Positions 41,996 through 51,489 of a DNA stretch of 64,000 nucleotides are shown piece by piece; positions within the stretch are counted from its first letter, which is position 1, and every line of letters begins with the position of its first letter. A program made the position numbers and the translations under genes. The stretch is from Bacillota bacterium (GTDB lineage Bacteria > Bacillota > Clostridia > Acetivibrionales > DSM-1351): the NCBI GenBank assembly GCA_023409265.1, contig JAEYHZ010000031.1:124001-188000 (forward strand). The letters run 5' to 3'. The notes below the pieces were generated by a model. That model was not told the origin of the DNA, did no database searches, and worked only from the letters and a program-made list of their open reading frames with translations.

Positions 41996-43384
41996 GTGGC
42001 AGTTGAAAAGACAATGGAAAAAATAGTTTCTTTGGCAAAAAACAGAGGCTTTGTATATCCAGGTTCAGATATTTACGGCGGACTTGCAAATGCTTGGGAT
42101 TACGGCCCTCTTGGAGTTGAACTGAAGAACAATGTGAAAAAAGCATGGTGGAGAAAGTTCATTCAGGAAAGTACCTATAATGTGGGTGTTGATTGTGCGA
42201 TATTAATGAATCCTCAGGTTTGGGTTGCATCAGGGCATGTAGGCGGCTTCAGTGATCCTCTGATAGACTGTAAGGATTGCAAAACCCGTCATAGAGCAGA
42301 TAAACTGATTGAAGACTGGAATAAGGAAAATAATATAGAGTTTAAAGTTGATGGTTTGAAAAATGAAGAGCTGATGCAATACATAAAGGAAAAAGGTGTT
42401 AAGTGTCCTAATTGTGATTCAGCCAACTTTACCGATATAAGAAAATTTAATCTGATGTTTAAAACCTATCAGGGTGTAACTGAGGACTCAAAAGCAGAAA
42501 TATTCTTAAGGCCTGAAACAGCTCAGGGAATATTCGTTAATTTTAAGAATGTTCAGAGAACTTCCAGAAAGAAAATACCTTTTGGTATAGGTCAGATCGG
42601 TAAGTCCTTCAGAAATGAGATTACGCCGGGAAACTTTACCTTCAGAACACGTGAATTCGAACAGATGGAGCTTGAATTCTTCTGTGAACCGGGTACCGAC
42701 CTTGAATGGTTTGCATACTGGAAGGATTTCTGCTACCAATGGCTGCTGAAGCTTAATATGAAAGCCGAATCTCTTAAGCTGCGTGATCATGAGAAGGAAG
42801 AATTATCGCATTACAGTAATGCGACTACTGATATAGAATTCCTGTTCCCATTTGGTTGGGGAGAGCTTTGGGGAATTGCAGACAGAACTGATTTCGACCT
42901 GAAACAGCATATGCTGCACTCAAAGGATGATCTCTCATATTTTGATCCAACAACCAATGAGAAATACGTACCTTATTGTATTGAGCCTTCACTGGGTGCG
43001 GACAGAGTCACTCTGGCATTCCTGTGTGATGCTTACGATGAAGAGGAAGTAGCCGAAGGAGATGTAAGAACGGTATTAAGATTCCATCCTGCTCTTGCAC
43101 CTGTAAAGATAGCTATTCTTCCATTGTCCAAGAAACTGGGTGAGGAAGCAGAGAAAGTATATCAGTTGTTGACAAAGAACTATGTTTGCGAGTACGATGA
43201 AACCGGAAGTATAGGAAAGCGATATAGGAGACAGGACGAAATCGGAACTCCATACTGCATAACATTTGACTTTGATTCTCTTGAGGACAAGAGTGTAACA
43301 ATCAGAGACAGAGATACCATGCAGCAGGTTAGAGTAAAGATTGAAGAATTAAGTTCATATTTTGACGGAAAGTTTGAATTTTAA
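41996..43384 (+). CDS. glyS: glycyl-tRNA synthetase (dimeric type)
   Basis: Charges tRNA-Gly. A 462-residue class II enzyme of the alpha2 type (GGLANAWDYGPLGVELKNN near residue 24; motif 2 FRNEITPGNFTFRTREFEQMELEFF; motif 3 IEPSLGADR). It lacks the large insertions of eukaryotic forms. A GTG start is required (AGGAGGT 8 nt upstream). Clostridia often use this form instead of the two-subunit GlyQS. Confidence 0.96.
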   Translation: MAVEKTMEKIVSLAKNRGFVYPGSDIYGGLANAWDYGPLGVELKNNVKKAWWRKFIQESTYNVGVDCAILMNPQVWVASGHVGGFSDPLIDCKDCKTRHRADKLIEDWNKENNIEFKVDGLKNEELMQYIKEKGVKCPNCDSANFTDIRKFNLMFKTYQGVTEDSKAEIFLRPETAQGIFVNFKNVQRTSRKKIPFGIGQIGKSFRNEITPGNFTFRTREFEQMELEFFCEPGTDLEWFAYWKDFCYQWLLKLNMKAESLKLRDHEKEELSHYSNATTDIEFLFPFGWGELWGIADRTDFDLKQHMLHSKDDLSYFDPTTNEKYVPYCIEPSLGADRVTLAFLCDAYDEEEVAEGDVRTVLRFHPALAPVKIAILPLSKKLGEEAEKVYQLLTKNYVCEYDETGSIGKRYRRQDEIGTPYCITFDFDSLEDKSVTIRDRDTMQQVRVKIEELSSYFDGKFEF

Positions 43385-43390
43385 CATTAA

Positions 43391-43419
43391 AATGCAGGCA
43401 TACTATGTATGCCTGCATT
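43391..43419. terminator. terminator after glyS
   Basis: A perfect stem AATGCAGGCATAC/GTATGCCTGCATT with a 3-nt loop, followed by AATTGCC; the T content is inside the stem. Confidence 0.7.
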
Positions 43420-43544
43420 AATTGCCTATAAGGAAAGTTATCTTTTTAACAATTTCATAAGGTATCTATTCATTACAATCAACATGTAAAATTCGTGATA
43501 AGAAAGATTTAGGCTATCCAAAGCAGACACCAATTTAAAAGCAG

Positions 43545-43607
43545 AAATTGCAGAGAAATGGCTAATTAACAAACCTTATTATTTAACCATTTCTGTAAAT
43601 GCAATTT
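43545..43607 (+). other. two-tier hairpin upstream of ppdK
   Basis: AAATTGC (43545-43551) pairs with GCAATTT (43601-43607), and AGAAATGG (43554-43561) with CCATTTCT (43587-43594). It lies in the leader just before the ribosome binding site of ppdK. Possible regulatory leader; no known class recognised. Confidence 0.45.
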
Positions 43608-43648
43608 TGTTTATACAACTATTATAAGTTTGTACAGGAGGGTTTTAA

Positions 43649-46288
43649 ATGTCAAAGTACGTTTATCTTTTTAGCGAAGGAAATGCATCAATGAAAAACC
43701 TTCTCGGAGGTAAGGGAGCAAATCTGGCCGAAATGACGGGTTTGGGACTTCCGGTTCCAAGAGGATTCACAGTAACTACCGAAGCATGTACAAGATACTA
43801 CAACGATGGAAAAGTTATTGCGCCTGAAATTGAAGAGGAAATCTATAAGATGATGGCCAAAACAGAGCAGATTGTCGGGAAGACCTTTGGCGATCCGGCA
43901 AATCCTTTTCTTGTATCCGTAAGATCCGGGGCGAGAGCTTCCATGCCGGGTATGATGGATACTATTCTAAATCTTGGTCTGAATGATCAGGTCGTGGAAG
44001 GTCTTGCAAAGCTCACAAACAATGAGAGATTTGCCTACGACAGCTATAGAAGATTCATTCAGATGTTTTCAGACGTAGTTATGGAGGTTGAAAAACCAAA
44101 GTTTGAAAAAATTCTTGATGCAGTAAAAGAAGAAAACGATGCACAATTTGACACAGATTTAACAGCAGAAAACCTTAAGGAAGTCGTTAGAAGATACAAG
44201 GAACTATTCAGAAATGAAAAAGGTTTTGATTTCCCACAGGATCCGAAAGTACAGCTGATGGAAGCTGTCAAGGCAGTTTTCCGTTCCTGGGATAACCCCC
44301 GTGCCATAGTTTACAGAAGGCTGAATGATATTCCAGGTGATTGGGGAACAGCTGTAAATGTTCAGGAAATGGTATACGGAAATATGGGTAATGATTCAGG
44401 AACCGGTGTAGCCTTTACCAGAAATCCGTCAACGGGTGAGAAAAAGCTGTATGGTGAGTTCCTTATGAATGCGCAGGGAGAAGATGTTGTTGCGGGAATA
44501 AGAACACCACAGCCTATGGAACAGATGAAGGTTGTAAATGAAGATGCTTATAACCAGTTTGTTCAGATAGCCACAACACTTGAATCACATTATAGAGATA
44601 TGCAGGACATGGAGTTTACCATTGAAAAGGGTAAGCTGTTCATGCTGCAGACCAGAAACGGTAAGAGAACTGCTGCATCTGCTTTAAGGATAGCAGTCGA
44701 TCTGGTTAGTGAAGGCATGATAACCCGGAATGAAGCTCTAATGAAGGTTGATCCAAAGCAGCTGGACGCATTGCTGCACCCCAATTTCGAGCCTAAGGCG
44801 CTGAAAGCGGCCAAGCCGATTGCAAAAGGTCTCCCGGCATCACCTGGAGCTGCGACCGGCCGCGTGTATTTTGAAGCCGATGAAGCAGTTGAAGCAGCTA
44901 AGGGCGGAGAAAAGAAAATTATATTGGTAAGATTGGAGACTTCTCCTGAGGATATAGAAGGAATGCATGTTTCACAGGGTATTCTCACGGGTCGAGGAGG
45001 GATGACCTCACACGCAGCAGTTGTTGCCCGTGGTATGGGAACCTGTTGTGTCGCCGGCTGCAGTGATATTAAGATCAACGAAGAAGAAAAATACTTTATT
45101 GATAAGAACGGCAAAAAGTACAGTGAAGGTGACTGGATTTCACTGGACGGTTCAACAGGTAATGTGTATGGTGAAAAGCTGCCTACAATTGAGCCGGAAA
45201 TGACCGGCGACTTTGCTACCCTTATGGAGTGGGCAGATGATGCCAGAACCTTAAAGGTCAGAACTAATGCCGATACTCCGGCCGATGCTGCTCAGGCAAT
45301 CAAGTTTGGTGCCGAGGGTATAGGACTCTGCCGTACAGAGCACATGTTCTTTGAGGCTGACAGAATTCCCGCAATGAGGGAAATGATTGTGGCAAGAACT
45401 GAAGAGCAGAGAAGAAAAGCTCTTGATAAGCTGCTCCCCATGCAGAGAAGTGACTTTGAAGGCTTATTCAGAGAAATGCAGGGTTACCCCGTAACCATCA
45501 GATTCCTGGATCCTCCTTTACATGAATTCCTGCCTCAGGCCGATGAAGATATTGAAGCATTAGCCACAGAAATGGGTATGACTTTTGCTGATCTGAAGGG
45601 TATTGTTGCCGACCTGCACGAGTTCAATCCTATGATGGGACACAGAGGCTGCCGTCTTGCCGTATCGTACCCTGAAATAGCTGAAATGCAAACCAGAGCC
45701 GTCATTGAAGCAGCAATCAATGTTAATAGAAACGGAATGTCAGTTGTTCCGGAAATAATGATCCCATTGGTTGGAGACGTTAAGGAATTAAAGTATGTTA
45801 AGGATATAGTAGTAAAGACTGCTACTGAAGTAATACAAAGTGCCGGAGTTAGTCTGGAGTACAAAGTGGGAACCATGATTGAGATCCCAAGAGCTGCTCT
45901 GACTGCAGATGTTATTGCTACCGAAGCTGAATTCTTCTCCTTTGGTACAAATGACCTTACTCAGATGACCTTTGGTTTCAGCCGTGACGACGCAGGTAAA
46001 TTCCTTGAGGATTACTATTCCAAGAAGATTTACGAATCCGATCCATTTGCAAAGCTTGATCAGACCGGCGTCGGGAAGCTGGTGGAAATGGCTGCAAAAC
46101 TGGGTAAGCAGACCAGACCCGACATAAAGCTGGGTATCTGCGGAGAGCATGGAGGAGATCCCTCATCTGTAGAATTCTGTCATAAGGCAGGCTTAAACTA
46201 TGTGAGCTGCTCGCCGTTCCGTGTTCCAATTGCGAGACTGGCTGCAGCGCAGGCAGTTATTGGCGGCGGAGGACTGGGACAGAAGTAA
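43649..46288 (+). CDS. ppdK: pyruvate, phosphate dikinase
   Basis: Interconverts pyruvate, ATP and Pi with PEP, AMP and PPi; central in PPi-based glycolysis of many cellulolytic Clostridia. 879 residues, normal length. N-terminal nucleotide domain (NLLGGKGANLAEMTGLGLPVP, RSGARASMPGMMDTILNLG), swivel His in GRGGMTSHAAVVARGMGTCC (about 453), and C-terminal PEP domain with the active-site Cys in GICGEHGGDP (about 830). Strong GGAGGG site. Monocistronic with a terminator on its 3' side. Confidence 0.97.
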   Translation: MSKYVYLFSEGNASMKNLLGGKGANLAEMTGLGLPVPRGFTVTTEACTRYYNDGKVIAPEIEEEIYKMMAKTEQIVGKTFGDPANPFLVSVRSGARASMPGMMDTILNLGLNDQVVEGLAKLTNNERFAYDSYRRFIQMFSDVVMEVEKPKFEKILDAVKEENDAQFDTDLTAENLKEVVRRYKELFRNEKGFDFPQDPKVQLMEAVKAVFRSWDNPRAIVYRRLNDIPGDWGTAVNVQEMVYGNMGNDSGTGVAFTRNPSTGEKKLYGEFLMNAQGEDVVAGIRTPQPMEQMKVVNEDAYNQFVQIATTLESHYRDMQDMEFTIEKGKLFMLQTRNGKRTAASALRIAVDLVSEGMITRNEALMKVDPKQLDALLHPNFEPKALKAAKPIAKGLPASPGAATGRVYFEADEAVEAAKGGEKKIILVRLETSPEDIEGMHVSQGILTGRGGMTSHAAVVARGMGTCCVAGCSDIKINEEEKYFIDKNGKKYSEGDWISLDGSTGNVYGEKLPTIEPEMTGDFATLMEWADDARTLKVRTNADTPADAAQAIKFGAEGIGLCRTEHMFFEADRIPAMREMIVARTEEQRRKALDKLLPMQRSDFEGLFREMQGYPVTIRFLDPPLHEFLPQADEDIEALATEMGMTFADLKGIVADLHEFNPMMGHRGCRLAVSYPEIAEMQTRAVIEAAINVNRNGMSVVPEIMIPLVGDVKELKYVKDIVVKTATEVIQSAGVSLEYKVGTMIEIPRAALTADVIATEAEFFSFGTNDLTQMTFGFSRDDAGKFLEDYYSKKIYESDPFAKLDQTGVGKLVEMAAKLGKQTRPDIKLGICGEHGGDPSSVEFCHKAGLNYVSCSPFRVPIARLAAAQAVIGGGGLGQK

Positions 46289-46350
46289 AAAGCCAATTTT
46301 ATGGTGGAATGCATTTACAATTGAGATATATTTCACATAAGAAATAAAAA

Positions 46351-46413
46351 GCAAGGAAAGCGAAGATAGCGCCAAATGCCAAGGTGCTATTGCTTTCCTT
46401 GTTTTTTATTTTG
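46351..46413 (+). terminator. terminator after ppdK
   Basis: CAAGGAAAGC pairs with GCTTTCCTTG, with an inner ATAGC/GCTAT stem, followed by TTTTTT. Confidence 0.85.
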
Positions 46414-46729
46414 AAAATATAAGTAATTACATTGTACGCCTGGCATGAGCGCAATATAATATTCCATTTTATGGAGTTGAGTTGTAAAATGTAAGAGTAC
46501 TGTAATTGTTTGGTATTCTAATATTGGTTGTAAGGGATAAAATGGAATTGTTTGCTATTAAATACGGAGAATCTATATTTAAAAAGAAATTTATTTATAA
46601 GGATATAATATTACAAGTTTAAAAAGTTAGATGTGTATTCCATTTTATGGAGATAAGCAGTAAAATAAAGGAATACTGGATATCGTTTGATTTGGTAAAT
46701 AAATTATATAATTTAAAAGGAGAAATAAT
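46414..46729. other. intergenic region with two copies of a palindromic repeat
   Basis: A segment starting TATTCCATTTTATGGAG occurs at about 46459 and 46636 (176 bp apart), with partial similarity continuing for ~50 bp (GTAAAAT, TACTG and GTTTG in the same order). The core TCCATTTTATGGA is an inverted repeat. A 26-codon frame lies between the copies (46542-46622). Confidence 0.6.
46542..46622 (+). pseudogene. possible N-terminal remnant of an MBL-fold gene
   Basis: A 26-codon frame (MELFAIKYGESIFKKKFIYKD...) preceded by AAGGGA resembles the beginning of small metallo-beta-lactamase-fold hydrolases of Clostridia, but ends at a stop before any catalytic motif. It may be a decayed gene or chance. 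Low confidence. Confidence 0.25.
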
Positions 46730-47182
46730 ATGGAAAACGTTCGTATTTATGAAATACCTGCATGTAAAATGGTATCCTCCCAATGTGGTATGTTTGGGGA
46801 TGGAAAACTTGAAAAGTTTGATAATTGGTTTAGTTCCCTGCCCAGAACAATGTTTCCAAAGGACTTTTTATGGTTTGACAGCAAGAGGGAAGGATTTGTA
46901 TGGTATTACATATATAATGAAGAACTGTCCATACCGGAAGATTTTGAATTGGTCGATTTCCCCGGGGGTTTATATGCTGTTGCTTCCGGAATTGATGGGC
47001 AGGATAGCTCAGATGTAATAAACACTATTAAAAATTTTATTATGGAAAAGGGCTGCTTTGAGGAGGATAGTTCTCGGGAATATTTAGGAAACATACCAAC
47101 TCCTCCTTCTGCTGCCAAAGCAATGGGATATAATCAGATGGATTATTATGTTCCAATTAAAATTGTTCCGTGTGGTTTGTAA
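46730..47182 (+). CDS. stand-alone GyrI-like effector-binding protein
   Basis: A 150-residue protein of the GyrI-like small-molecule-binding fold: a start like IYEIPACKMVSSQCGMFG, WFDSKREGFVWYYIYNEE, the FELVDFPGGLYAVASG strand and a C-terminal MDYYVPIKIV. There is no DNA-binding domain, so it probably binds or modifies a xenobiotic or acts as partner of a regulator. The start has AGGAGAAATAAT before the ATG. The two palindromic repeats upstream may be its operators. Confidence 0.75.
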   Translation: MENVRIYEIPACKMVSSQCGMFGDGKLEKFDNWFSSLPRTMFPKDFLWFDSKREGFVWYYIYNEELSIPEDFELVDFPGGLYAVASGIDGQDSSDVINTIKNFIMEKGCFEEDSSREYLGNIPTPPSAAKAMGYNQMDYYVPIKIVPCGL

Positions 47183-47297
47183 TTTTATTATCATTAACAG
47201 AGTTTGACCTGGAAAACCACCCGTTTGCTCTTGGAATATAAGCGCCAATTAGTGTAGAATATATGAGAATAGTAAAATATGAAGGAGATTTTTAATT

Positions 47298-47762
47298 ATG
47301 AGTCATACTCTTACAGAAGAGAATATTCAAAAATTGAGAGAAGAATTAGAGTATCGAATGACAGTAAAGAGAGCTGAAATAGCAAAAGACAAACTTGAAG
47401 CTGCGGCACATGGTGACAGATCCGAAAATGCTGAATACAAGGAAGCCTGTGAACGATATACCGAAAATGATAATCGAATTCAGCAATTGTTAACTATAAT
47501 TTCTACTGCAACAATAATAGATGCCAAAACGATTGACAAATCTGTCTTGGGAATAAACAGCAAAGCCAGAATAAAATTTATTGACGAAGGCGATGAAGAT
47601 GTTATTACTCTTGTAACAACTATGGATATAGATCCTGCCAAAATGCGGATAAGTATAGAATCTGATTTGGGAAAAGCGTTATCGGGTAAAAAGACCGGAG
47701 ACATTGTTGAAGTAAATGCACCAAGCGGAAAGTATTCAGTGGAAATATTGGAGATTCTATGA
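47298..47762 (+). CDS. greA: transcription elongation factor GreA-type
   Basis: A 154-residue Gre factor: N-terminal coiled coil (QKLREELEYRMTVKRAEIAKDKLEAAAHGDRSENAEYKEA, with acidic tip residues) and the FKBP-like C-terminal domain. It stimulates transcript cleavage by backtracked RNA polymerase. GAAGGAG ribosome binding site. A sole Gre gene in the window, not next to lysS or dus. Confidence 0.92.
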   Translation: MSHTLTEENIQKLREELEYRMTVKRAEIAKDKLEAAAHGDRSENAEYKEACERYTENDNRIQQLLTIISTATIIDAKTIDKSVLGINSKARIKFIDEGDEDVITLVTTMDIDPAKMRISIESDLGKALSGKKTGDIVEVNAPSGKYSVEILEIL

Positions 47763-47969
47763 GTGATATCTCCTAAAAATATTTGGTTAAATGAATGTCA
47801 TTGCTACACCTCATTTTTTAACACATAATATTCACATACATTTCAATTATAAAGTACATTTAAGAAAATATATGTTTAAATCACAAAAATTAAAATATTT
47901 TGGCAATAATAAGCTTTGAATTGCATATATAGAATGAGCTTTAAACAATTATGAAAAACAGGTGATATA

Positions 47970-49187
47970 ATGAGTGAAAGATTTGTTATTGTAGGAAGTG
48001 GCATCGCTGCGGTCAGTGCTGTTAAAGCAATAAGGGAAGTTAATGCTGATACTGAAATTCACATGTTTGGAGATGAAAAATTTTATCCGTATAATCGTAT
48101 CAAGCTTTCAAAAAGTTTATTTGAACAACTAAGGGAGGAAGAAATTCTTCTTCAAAAAAAGGAATGGTTCGAAACCAATAAGGTCAGGTTATATTTAGGC
48201 ACAAAGGTGATGAATATTGATATTCAGAATCAGGAATTAGTTTTATCCAACGGTTTCAGAGAAAAATACGGTAAACTGCTCCTGGCAAATGGTGCCAGCA
48301 ACTCCATACCTCCAATAAAAGGAATAGATGGTCCATGTGTTTATACATTAAGAGGGTTGGAAGATGCATGGAATATTAGCGAAAATGTTCAGAACAAAAA
48401 TGTAGTAATTAATATCGGTGCAGGAAGTCAGGGACTTGAAACAGCTTGGATATTACACCGGAATGGGAAGAAGGTCATAATAGTTCAGAGAAACCGGCGC
48501 CTCATGCCAAGAGAACTTGATGAAACAGGCTCCCGTATTCTACTGGATTATGTTGAGAATCAAAATATACAAGTTTTGCTAAATACACAATTTGACAGTA
48601 TAACTTCTAATGGAAGGGTAGAATGTAGGACTAAAGCAGGTGAAAATATCATTTGCGACATGGTTATTTATTCTGCAGGTATAAGTCCAAATATTCAGCT
48701 GCTAAATGGTACTCAGGTAAAAGTACACCATGGGATAGTGGTCGATGGTAATATGAGGACTAATACAGCAAACATATATGCCGCCGGTGATGTGGCCGAG
48801 TTTGAAGGTAGAGTAACCGGATTGTGGAATATAGCCATAGCACAGGGGAGAACTGCCGGATACAATATGGCAGGAAAAGAGGCAGTCTATGAACACATCG
48901 TTCCCGTAACTACCTTGAATGCTTTTGGAACTTCATTATTTTCAATGGGAGATGTTGAAGAAAAAGAGCATACTTATATTATGACTTCTGAAGATGACAA
49001 AAATAGGACGTATAAGAAAATATTTATTGATAATCATAAAATCGTTGGTGCAATTGTAATTGGTGATACCAAAAAATCTCCGATTATAAAAGCGGCTATA
49101 GAACATGAAATGTCTTTAGAAAATGTTAACCTGGATAAAATATCAGTAGATGAGCTCATGGAAAAATTGAGAAAAAAGGAGATATAG
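47970..49187 (+). CDS. NAD(P)/FAD-dependent pyridine nucleotide-disulfide-type oxidoreductase
   Basis: A 405-residue flavoprotein of the rubredoxin-reductase/NirB-N-terminal type: FAD motif IVGSGIAAVSAVKAI (about 5-19), NAD motif NIGAGSQGLETAWIL (about 149-163), and the second FAD motif NIYAAGDVAEFEG (about 270). It lacks an active-site disulfide, so electrons go to a partner protein such as rubredoxin or another redox carrier. The YuzB-like gene follows 1 bp downstream. Confidence 0.88.
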   Translation: MSERFVIVGSGIAAVSAVKAIREVNADTEIHMFGDEKFYPYNRIKLSKSLFEQLREEEILLQKKEWFETNKVRLYLGTKVMNIDIQNQELVLSNGFREKYGKLLLANGASNSIPPIKGIDGPCVYTLRGLEDAWNISENVQNKNVVINIGAGSQGLETAWILHRNGKKVIIVQRNRRLMPRELDETGSRILLDYVENQNIQVLLNTQFDSITSNGRVECRTKAGENIICDMVIYSAGISPNIQLLNGTQVKVHHGIVVDGNMRTNTANIYAAGDVAEFEGRVTGLWNIAIAQGRTAGYNMAGKEAVYEHIVPVTTLNAFGTSLFSMGDVEEKEHTYIMTSEDDKNRTYKKIFIDNHKIVGAIVIGDTKKSPIIKAAIEHEMSLENVNLDKISVDELMEKLRKKEI

Positions 49188-49188
49188 T

Positions 49189-49410
49189 ATGATCGATATT
49201 AAATTTTGTGAAAACAACTTTTCACATGGAACTGATGAAGTTATGAGTAAATTGAAAGATGAATTTGAGGAAGCAAATGTATCTGCCGAACCCTGCCTGG
49301 GTTACTGCGGAGACTGCGCTGTAGGACCCTTTGCCCTTGTGAATGATGAATTGATACAAGCTGATACTGCCGATGAATTATATGAGGCCATAAAAGACGC
49401 CATAGAATAA
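49189..49410 (+). CDS. YuzB-like DUF1450 protein
   Basis: A 73-residue protein with Cys at residue 6 and a CLGYCGDC motif (about 37-44), a pattern like thioredoxin-fold [2Fe-2S] proteins of the DUF1450/YuzB family. Tight coupling with the flavoprotein gene upstream suggests that it is its electron-transfer partner. In Bacillus the family also lies beside NADH dehydrogenase-type genes. Confidence 0.8.
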   Translation: MIDIKFCENNFSHGTDEVMSKLKDEFEEANVSAEPCLGYCGDCAVGPFALVNDELIQADTADELYEAIKDAIE

Positions 49411-49463
49411 TTATCTGATATATAAACTATGAAGGATAAATTTGGAAGTTAATAAAAAATATT

Positions 49464-49510
49464 AAAAGGCTAAGGTAAGCTAATGTTTAGTTCTTCTTAG
49501 GCTTTTTTTA
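49464..49510 (+). terminator. terminator after the DUF1450 gene
   Basis: AAAAGGCTAAG pairs with CTTAGGCTTTT with one mismatch, followed by a T-run. Confidence 0.65.
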
Positions 49511-49583
49511 TTTGTGGAAAATTACATAAGCCTTAAAGTTTAGGTGAAACTAAATAAAAGGAATTAATTATCGGAGGTTTATT

Positions 49584-49790
49584 ATGATAAGAGATGGGCT
49601 GACATTTCACGAAAGTATGGAGATACATGAACTATTGAACTTTAAAACCATCTGCATGGCAACATCAAAACTTGCTCAGGGAGTGGTATTTGACCAGGAG
49701 CTGAAGGCATTATTGGATAAGGACGTTCAGCAGTCCATGGAAGACGTAAGGATTTTAGAAAGCTTATTAAGTAAAAGTAAGCTTCAATAA
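49584..49790 (+). CDS. small CotF-like spore coat protein (N-terminal half type)
   Basis: A 68-residue helical protein: LTFHESMEIHELLNFKTICMATSKLA resembles the N-terminal helix pair of the coat-F family. It pairs with a longer CotF-like gene 15 bp downstream; a similar short-long pair follows the alcohol dehydrogenase. Bacillus has a comparable yra cluster. GGAGG ribosome binding site. Confidence 0.75.
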   Translation: MIRDGLTFHESMEIHELLNFKTICMATSKLAQGVVFDQELKALLDKDVQQSMEDVRILESLLSKSKLQ

Positions 49791-49805
49791 GGAGGTACAA
49801 ATAAA

Positions 49806-50210
49806 GTGACTATAGAAGCAAAGCCAATTAACGAAATAAAAAAGCCAATGAACAAGGATTATCTCGAAGTAGATAATATGGAGGGTATGCCGGGCCTTGT
49901 GGATTCTACCATTGCGATGAATTATTTGATTAGTGTAAAAAGCGGAGTAAGGAATTGCGCTATTGCTCTTACAGAAATAGCAAATCTGGAATCAAGGGCG
50001 GAGGTAAGCAATATGCTGAATAAAGCAGTAGACCTGCATGCAGAGATAACTGAATTGATGATTAAGAAAGGTTGGTTCCATCCCTTCCATTGGGATAAAC
50101 AGTTTGATCTTGATAAAGTATCCGCAGATACAGCGCTGCAGATAGCAAGTCTCAATCTCTTTCCCGGTGATACCGGCAGACTTGGAACCTTTGCAACTCC
50201 CAATTATTGA
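49806..50210 (+). CDS. CotF-like spore coat protein
   Basis: A 134-residue coat-F-domain protein: MPGLVDSTIAMNYLISVKSGVRNCAIALTE (helix 1-2), MLNKAVDLHAEITELMIKKGWFHP, then LDKVSADTALQIASLNLFP. It is probably placed in the spore coat or its interior. GTG start after AGGAGG. It ends next to the alcohol dehydrogenase gene. Confidence 0.8.
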   Translation: MTIEAKPINEIKKPMNKDYLEVDNMEGMPGLVDSTIAMNYLISVKSGVRNCAIALTEIANLESRAEVSNMLNKAVDLHAEITELMIKKGWFHPFHWDKQFDLDKVSADTALQIASLNLFPGDTGRLGTFATPNY

Positions 50211-50257
50211 TTCTTTTACTATTTGTGTCGCTGTATGACAGCGGAATGGAGGTTATA

Positions 50258-51403
50258 ATGAAAGCTGTAACATTTCAAGGTGTAAAAAACGTTGAGGTAA
50301 AAGAGGTCGAGGACCCCAAAATTCACAAACCCGACGATATAATTGTAAAAATTACCACCACGGCCATTTGCGGATCGGATCTTCATCTGATTCATGATAT
50401 GATTCCCAATCTGCCCAAAAATTATATTATTGGCCATGAACCTATGGGGGTAATTGAAGAGATAGGGCCTGAAGTTAAAAAATTAAAAAAAGGTGATAGA
50501 GTTATTATTCCTTTTAATGTAAGCTGCGGAGAGTGCTTTTATTGCAAACACGGGTTAACCAGTCAATGTGATAATTCAAATCCGCATGGTGAATCAGGAG
50601 GATTTTTCGGTTATTCTGAAACAACCGGGGGATATCCCGGAGGACAGGCAGAGTACATGCGGGTGCCATACGGAAATTTTACACCGTTTAAAATTCCTGA
50701 GAATAGTGAAGTAGCCGATGAAAAGCTGGCATTGCTTGCTGATGTGGTTCCAACAGCTTTCTGGAGTGTTGAAAATGCAGGAGTTAAAAAAGGTGACACT
50801 GTTATTGTTTTAGGCTGTGGACCAGTCGGACTGCTGGCTCAGAAATTCTGTTGGATGATGGGAGCAAAAAGAGTTATTGCTGTAGATTACATTGAATACC
50901 GGCTTGAGCATGCAAAAAAATATAATAATGTGGAGATTGTAAACTTTGAACATCATGATAACACTGGTGAATATCTCAAAGAGATAACCAAGGGCGGAGC
51001 TGATATTGTCATTGATGCGGTAGGAATGGATGGTAAAATGACCCCTATGGAATTTCTTGCATCAGGTCTGAAGCTGCAGGGAGGAGCATTGGGCAGCTTT
51101 GTGACTGCCAGTCAGGCTGTCAGAAAGGGTGGAATGATACAGGTTACAGGCGTGTATGGTTCAAGATATAACGGCTTTCCTCTGGGAGATCTTATGAATA
51201 GAAACATAAATATCAGATTGGGGCAAGCTCCTGTAATACCATATATTCCTCAATTATATAAAATGATTGCTGACAAGAAATTTGATCCTGGTGATATTAT
51301 CACTCATACACTGCCGCTGGAGCAGGCCAAGCAAGGATATGAAGTATTTGATACAAAAACGGATGGCTGCATAAAGGTGGTGCTCCAGCCGGGCCTTCAC
51401 TAA
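50258..51403 (+). CDS. zinc-dependent alcohol dehydrogenase
   Basis: A 381-residue medium-chain dehydrogenase: catalytic Zn ligand Cys in AICGSDLHL (about 37), GHEPMGVIEEIG (about 59), four-Cys structural zinc loop CGECFYCKHGLTSQC (about 88-102), and NAD motif VLGCGPVGLLAQKF (about 184-197). ATG 50258 has GGAGG upstream; the frame extends 51 bp further without conserved sequence. Its place between two coat-protein pairs matches the adhB locus of Bacillus (yraD-yraE-adhB-yraF-yraG), suggesting expression during sporulation. Substrate unknown. Confidence 0.9.
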   Translation: MKAVTFQGVKNVEVKEVEDPKIHKPDDIIVKITTTAICGSDLHLIHDMIPNLPKNYIIGHEPMGVIEEIGPEVKKLKKGDRVIIPFNVSCGECFYCKHGLTSQCDNSNPHGESGGFFGYSETTGGYPGGQAEYMRVPYGNFTPFKIPENSEVADEKLALLADVVPTAFWSVENAGVKKGDTVIVLGCGPVGLLAQKFCWMMGAKRVIAVDYIEYRLEHAKKYNNVEIVNFEHHDNTGEYLKEITKGGADIVIDAVGMDGKMTPMEFLASGLKLQGGALGSFVTASQAVRKGGMIQVTGVYGSRYNGFPLGDLMNRNINIRLGQAPVIPYIPQLYKMIADKKFDPGDIITHTLPLEQAKQGYEVFDTKTDGCIKVVLQPGLH

Positions 51404-51489
51404 ATTAAGCATATATAGATAAACGAATATTTAAAAATTCATAGTACCACAATAAATTAAGCGAAAATGAAACAGAAATGGAGTTTAAA

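Noticed and set aside
46647..47018. Frame overlapping the start of the GyrI-like gene
   Set aside because: It is out of frame with a gene that has a proper ribosome binding site and family features, and has no features of its own.
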